DNA of 6,704 nucleotides. It comes from an uncultured Clostridia bacterium (GTDB taxonomy: Bacteria > Bacillota > Clostridia > Oscillospirales > Ruminococcaceae). The stretch covers positions 1 to 6,704 of the forward strand of contig CAMNBY010000167.1 in NCBI GenBank assembly GCA_946533615.1, in the 5' to 3' direction. Position numbers and translations under genes: made by a program. Shown here one piece after another: positions 5,291-6,704 of this stretch (position 1 is the first letter of the stretch; each line of letters opens with the position of its first letter). Under the pieces are notes generated by a model that searched no databases, was not told where the DNA came from, and saw only the letters and a list, made by a program, of their open reading frames with translations.

Positions 5291-6340
5291 TCACCCGAAC
5301 ACGGAGCATTTCTCGCTGGTCTGCTTGATGCCGTTTTCGCCGTTGACGAGCACCTCGCCCCATTCGGGGGAGAGCTGCTGACCCTCCCAGTCGATGGCAA
5401 GGTCAAGATATTCAACGCCGCCGCCGTTGCCCTTCCAGCTCCAGCCAAGCCAGCCGATGTCGTTTTCTTCACAGTATTTCATGATGTAGGCCTCGTCCAC
5501 GTCGCCGTCCGAGTGGTTGTAGCCGAACTCGCCCACGCAGACGCAAAGCCCCTGATCGGTGACGCCCGTCAGGTTCTCTTCGATCTTTTCGGGGGTGCCG
5601 CCTGCCGAGCCGTACATATGTATCGAGAACATCGTGTTCCTGTCGGGGTCGGACTCAAAGACCTCCATGCCCTTCTCCTTGATGCTCTTTCCGTACTGTC
5701 CCCAGCCTGCTGCGTCTACCATTATGGTGTTCTTTATGCCTGCCTCGCGCAGCTGCGGAATTACCGTGGTGTAGCCCTTCGCCCAGGTCTTGCTCTGCCA
5801 CTGGCCTATCCACTCGTTGGCAATGTTCACGATCACCTTGTCCTCGGTGCCGATCAGAGCGTCCTTTATCTCTATCCAGAAGTCAGCCGCGTTTTGCAGC
5901 CAGCTGATGTTGTCCTTGCCCGTGGCGTCGTGGACCTCAAGTATAACGATCATATCCCTCAGGGTGCAGGTCTCGATCAGAGTAGAGACAGTCTCGGCGG
6001 AGTCGCGTGTCCACTGGTCGCCGTCAGCCAGCACTATGCGCACAACGTTCGCGCCTGTCTTTGAGATTGCGTCAAGGGCGTAGACGTCCTCGCCGGCGAA
6101 CCAGCTGTGGGCGTGATTGATGCCCCGCATGACAAATTCGTTGCCGTTTGCGTCCAGAAGCTTGGTGCCGTCAACCTTGAAGCCCTGGACAGGGGTCTTC
6201 TCTGTCGGGTTCTCCTCCTGCATGGCGCTTATGTCCTCCCGTGAGGAGGTGGTGACAGTCTCGTTTGCGGAGCTGCCCGAGCTGCCGCAGCCTGCAAGCA
6301 TGAGTGCGGATAAGAATAATACTGTAAGTTGCTTTTTCAT
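5291..6340 (-). CDS. surface lipoprotein beta-1,4-mannanase, glycoside hydrolase family 5 (subfamily 8-like)
   Basis: A 349-residue exported enzyme predicted to cleave internal beta-1,4 bonds of mannan or glucomannan. Residues 1-17 are a lipoprotein signal with lipobox LAGC, so Cys18 would be lipidated and anchor the enzyme on the outer face of the membrane. A Ser/Thr/Glu-rich spacer follows (19-50), then a single (beta/alpha)8 GH5 domain (about 52-349). The family residues are in place: Arg101, His137 in LEVHD, acid/base Glu176 in ANEW, His241 and Tyr243 in IHMY, nucleophile Glu271 in GEFG, and Trp302 in WSWKGN. The series VMRGINHAHSWF, VDAAGWGQY and YLDLAIDW closely resembles bacterial GH5_8 mannanases. 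There is no carbohydrate-binding module or dockerin. GGAGG lies 6 nt before the ATG, and the proA stop is 16 nt upstream, indicating one transcript. Substrate is inferred from the subfamily. Confidence 0.92.
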   Translation of the reverse strand: MKKQLTVLFLSALMLAGCGSSGSSANETVTTSSREDISAMQEENPTEKTPVQGFKVDGTKLLDANGNEFVMRGINHAHSWFAGEDVYALDAISKTGANVVRIVLADGDQWTRDSAETVSTLIETCTLRDMIVILEVHDATGKDNISWLQNAADFWIEIKDALIGTEDKVIVNIANEWIGQWQSKTWAKGYTTVIPQLREAGIKNTIMVDAAGWGQYGKSIKEKGMEVFESDPDRNTMFSIHMYGSAGGTPEKIEENLTGVTDQGLCVCVGEFGYNHSDGDVDEAYIMKYCEENDIGWLGWSWKGNGGGVEYLDLAIDWEGQQLSPEWGEVLVNGENGIKQTSEKCSVFG

Positions 6341-6346
6341 GAGATG

Positions 6347-6351
6347 CCTCC
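6347..6351 (-). promoter_or_regulatory. ribosome-binding site of the mannanase gene
   Basis: GGAGG on the minus strand, 6 nt before the mannanase ATG and just after the proA stop. The 16-nt proA-mannanase gap holds this site and leaves no room for a promoter. Confidence 0.8.
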
Positions 6352-6356
6352 GTAGC

Positions 6357-6704
6357 TTACCCTCTGATCTGTCCGTTGCCTGTTACGATGTATTTCATTG
6401 TGGTCAGCTCGCGCAGACCCATCGGGCCCCTTGCGTGCAGCTTCTGCGTGGAAATGCCTATCTCTGCGCCAAGGCCGAACTCCTCGCCGTCGGTGAAGCG
6501 TGTGGAGCAGTTGACGTAAACGCAGGCGGCGTCCACTCTCTTCTGGAACTCCTGAGCCGCAAATACGCTGTCGGTCACGATGCACTCCGAGTGTCCCGTG
6601 GAGTATTTCTGAATGTGGCTGATAGCCTGTAAAAGATCGTCCACGACCCTGACCGCCAGTATGTAGTCAAGGAACTCCGTTGCGTAGTCGTCCTCGTCGG
6701 CGGG
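6357..6704 (-). CDS. proA: glutamate-5-semialdehyde dehydrogenase (gamma-glutamyl phosphate reductase) ProA, C-terminal part
   Basis: The last 115 residues of ProA; the 5' part lies beyond the right edge. ProA reduces gamma-glutamyl phosphate with NADPH to glutamate-5-semialdehyde, the second step of proline synthesis, in the cytoplasm. The visible part has the highly conserved family C-terminus: EFLDYILAVRVVDDLLQAI, then YSTGHSECIVTD, AACVYVNCSTRFTDGEEFG, GLGAEIGISTQKLHARGPMG and LRELTTMKYIVTGNGQIRG at the end. The frame is open across the window edge (PADEDDYATEFLDY...), so a GTG around 6644 is an internal Val codon, not a start. The catalytic Cys lies upstream and cannot be checked. proB, the usual partner, would be expected upstream or elsewhere. 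The mannanase gene follows 16 nt after the stop. Confidence 0.95.
   Translation of the reverse strand, partial: PADEDDYATEFLDYILAVRVVDDLLQAISHIQKYSTGHSECIVTDSVFAAQEFQKRVDAACVYVNCSTRFTDGEEFGLGAEIGISTQKLHARGPMGLRELTTMKYIVTGNGQIRG

Noticed and set aside
5279..6064. A 261-codon open frame on the plus strand opposite the mannanase gene
   Set aside because: Antisense to a well-supported GH5 gene, begins inside the terminator, and has no family signature.
6357..6644. A separate 95-residue protein starting at GTG 6644
   Set aside because: The frame continues open to the window edge with ProA-like sequence, so the GTG is an internal Val codon of proA.

Overview
The window looks like chromosomal DNA from a fermentative, anaerobic, plant-fibre-associated Clostridia member, most likely a Ruminococcus-type Oscillospirales bacterium. 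This rests on a three-subunit NAD-linked [FeFe] hydrogenase operon, strong GGAGG ribosome-binding sites before nearly every gene, a threonine-rich linker of the type common in Ruminococcus surface proteins, and a lipoprotein beta-mannanase. The genus is an inference; no rRNA or other taxonomic marker is present.

Left part (1-2776, minus strand): hydC, hydB and hydA (the last cut by the left edge) form a tight operon with gaps of 2 and 17 nt. It encodes the NuoE-like, NuoF-like and catalytic subunits of a cytoplasmic hydrogenase that couples NADH, and probably ferredoxin, to H2. A sigma-A-type promoter (TTGCAT, 17 bp, TATAAT) lies about 140 nt upstream of hydC. A good match to the operator of the NADH-sensing repressor Rex overlaps its -10 box, giving a plausible redox switch. 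The leader between promoter and start codon can form several hairpins.

Middle (2777-5280): after an AT-rich divergent intergenic region, a second sigma-A-like promoter drives a 38-codon ORF. Its end overlaps the start of a gene for an unusual protein: an ECF-type sigma factor (sigma-2 and sigma-4 regions) continued in frame into a transmembrane helix, a Thr-rich linker and a roughly 320-residue probable ectodomain. The DNA changes abruptly from about 60-65% GC to about 35% GC inside this ORF, at the linker/ectodomain junction, and a 50-bp GC-rich island reappears near the 3' end. This suggests that the sensor module was replaced by recombination. It is the most interesting object in the window.

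Right part (5249-6704): a perfect bidirectional hairpin terminator separates the sigma gene from a convergent pair on the minus strand, a GH5 (subfamily 8-like) beta-mannanase lipoprotein 16-17 nt downstream of proA (glutamate-5-semialdehyde reductase, cut by the right edge). Pairing a proline-biosynthesis gene with a surface mannanase is unusual. The neighbourhood raises, but does not prove, the idea that the membrane-linked sigma factor responds to an extracellular or surface signal.
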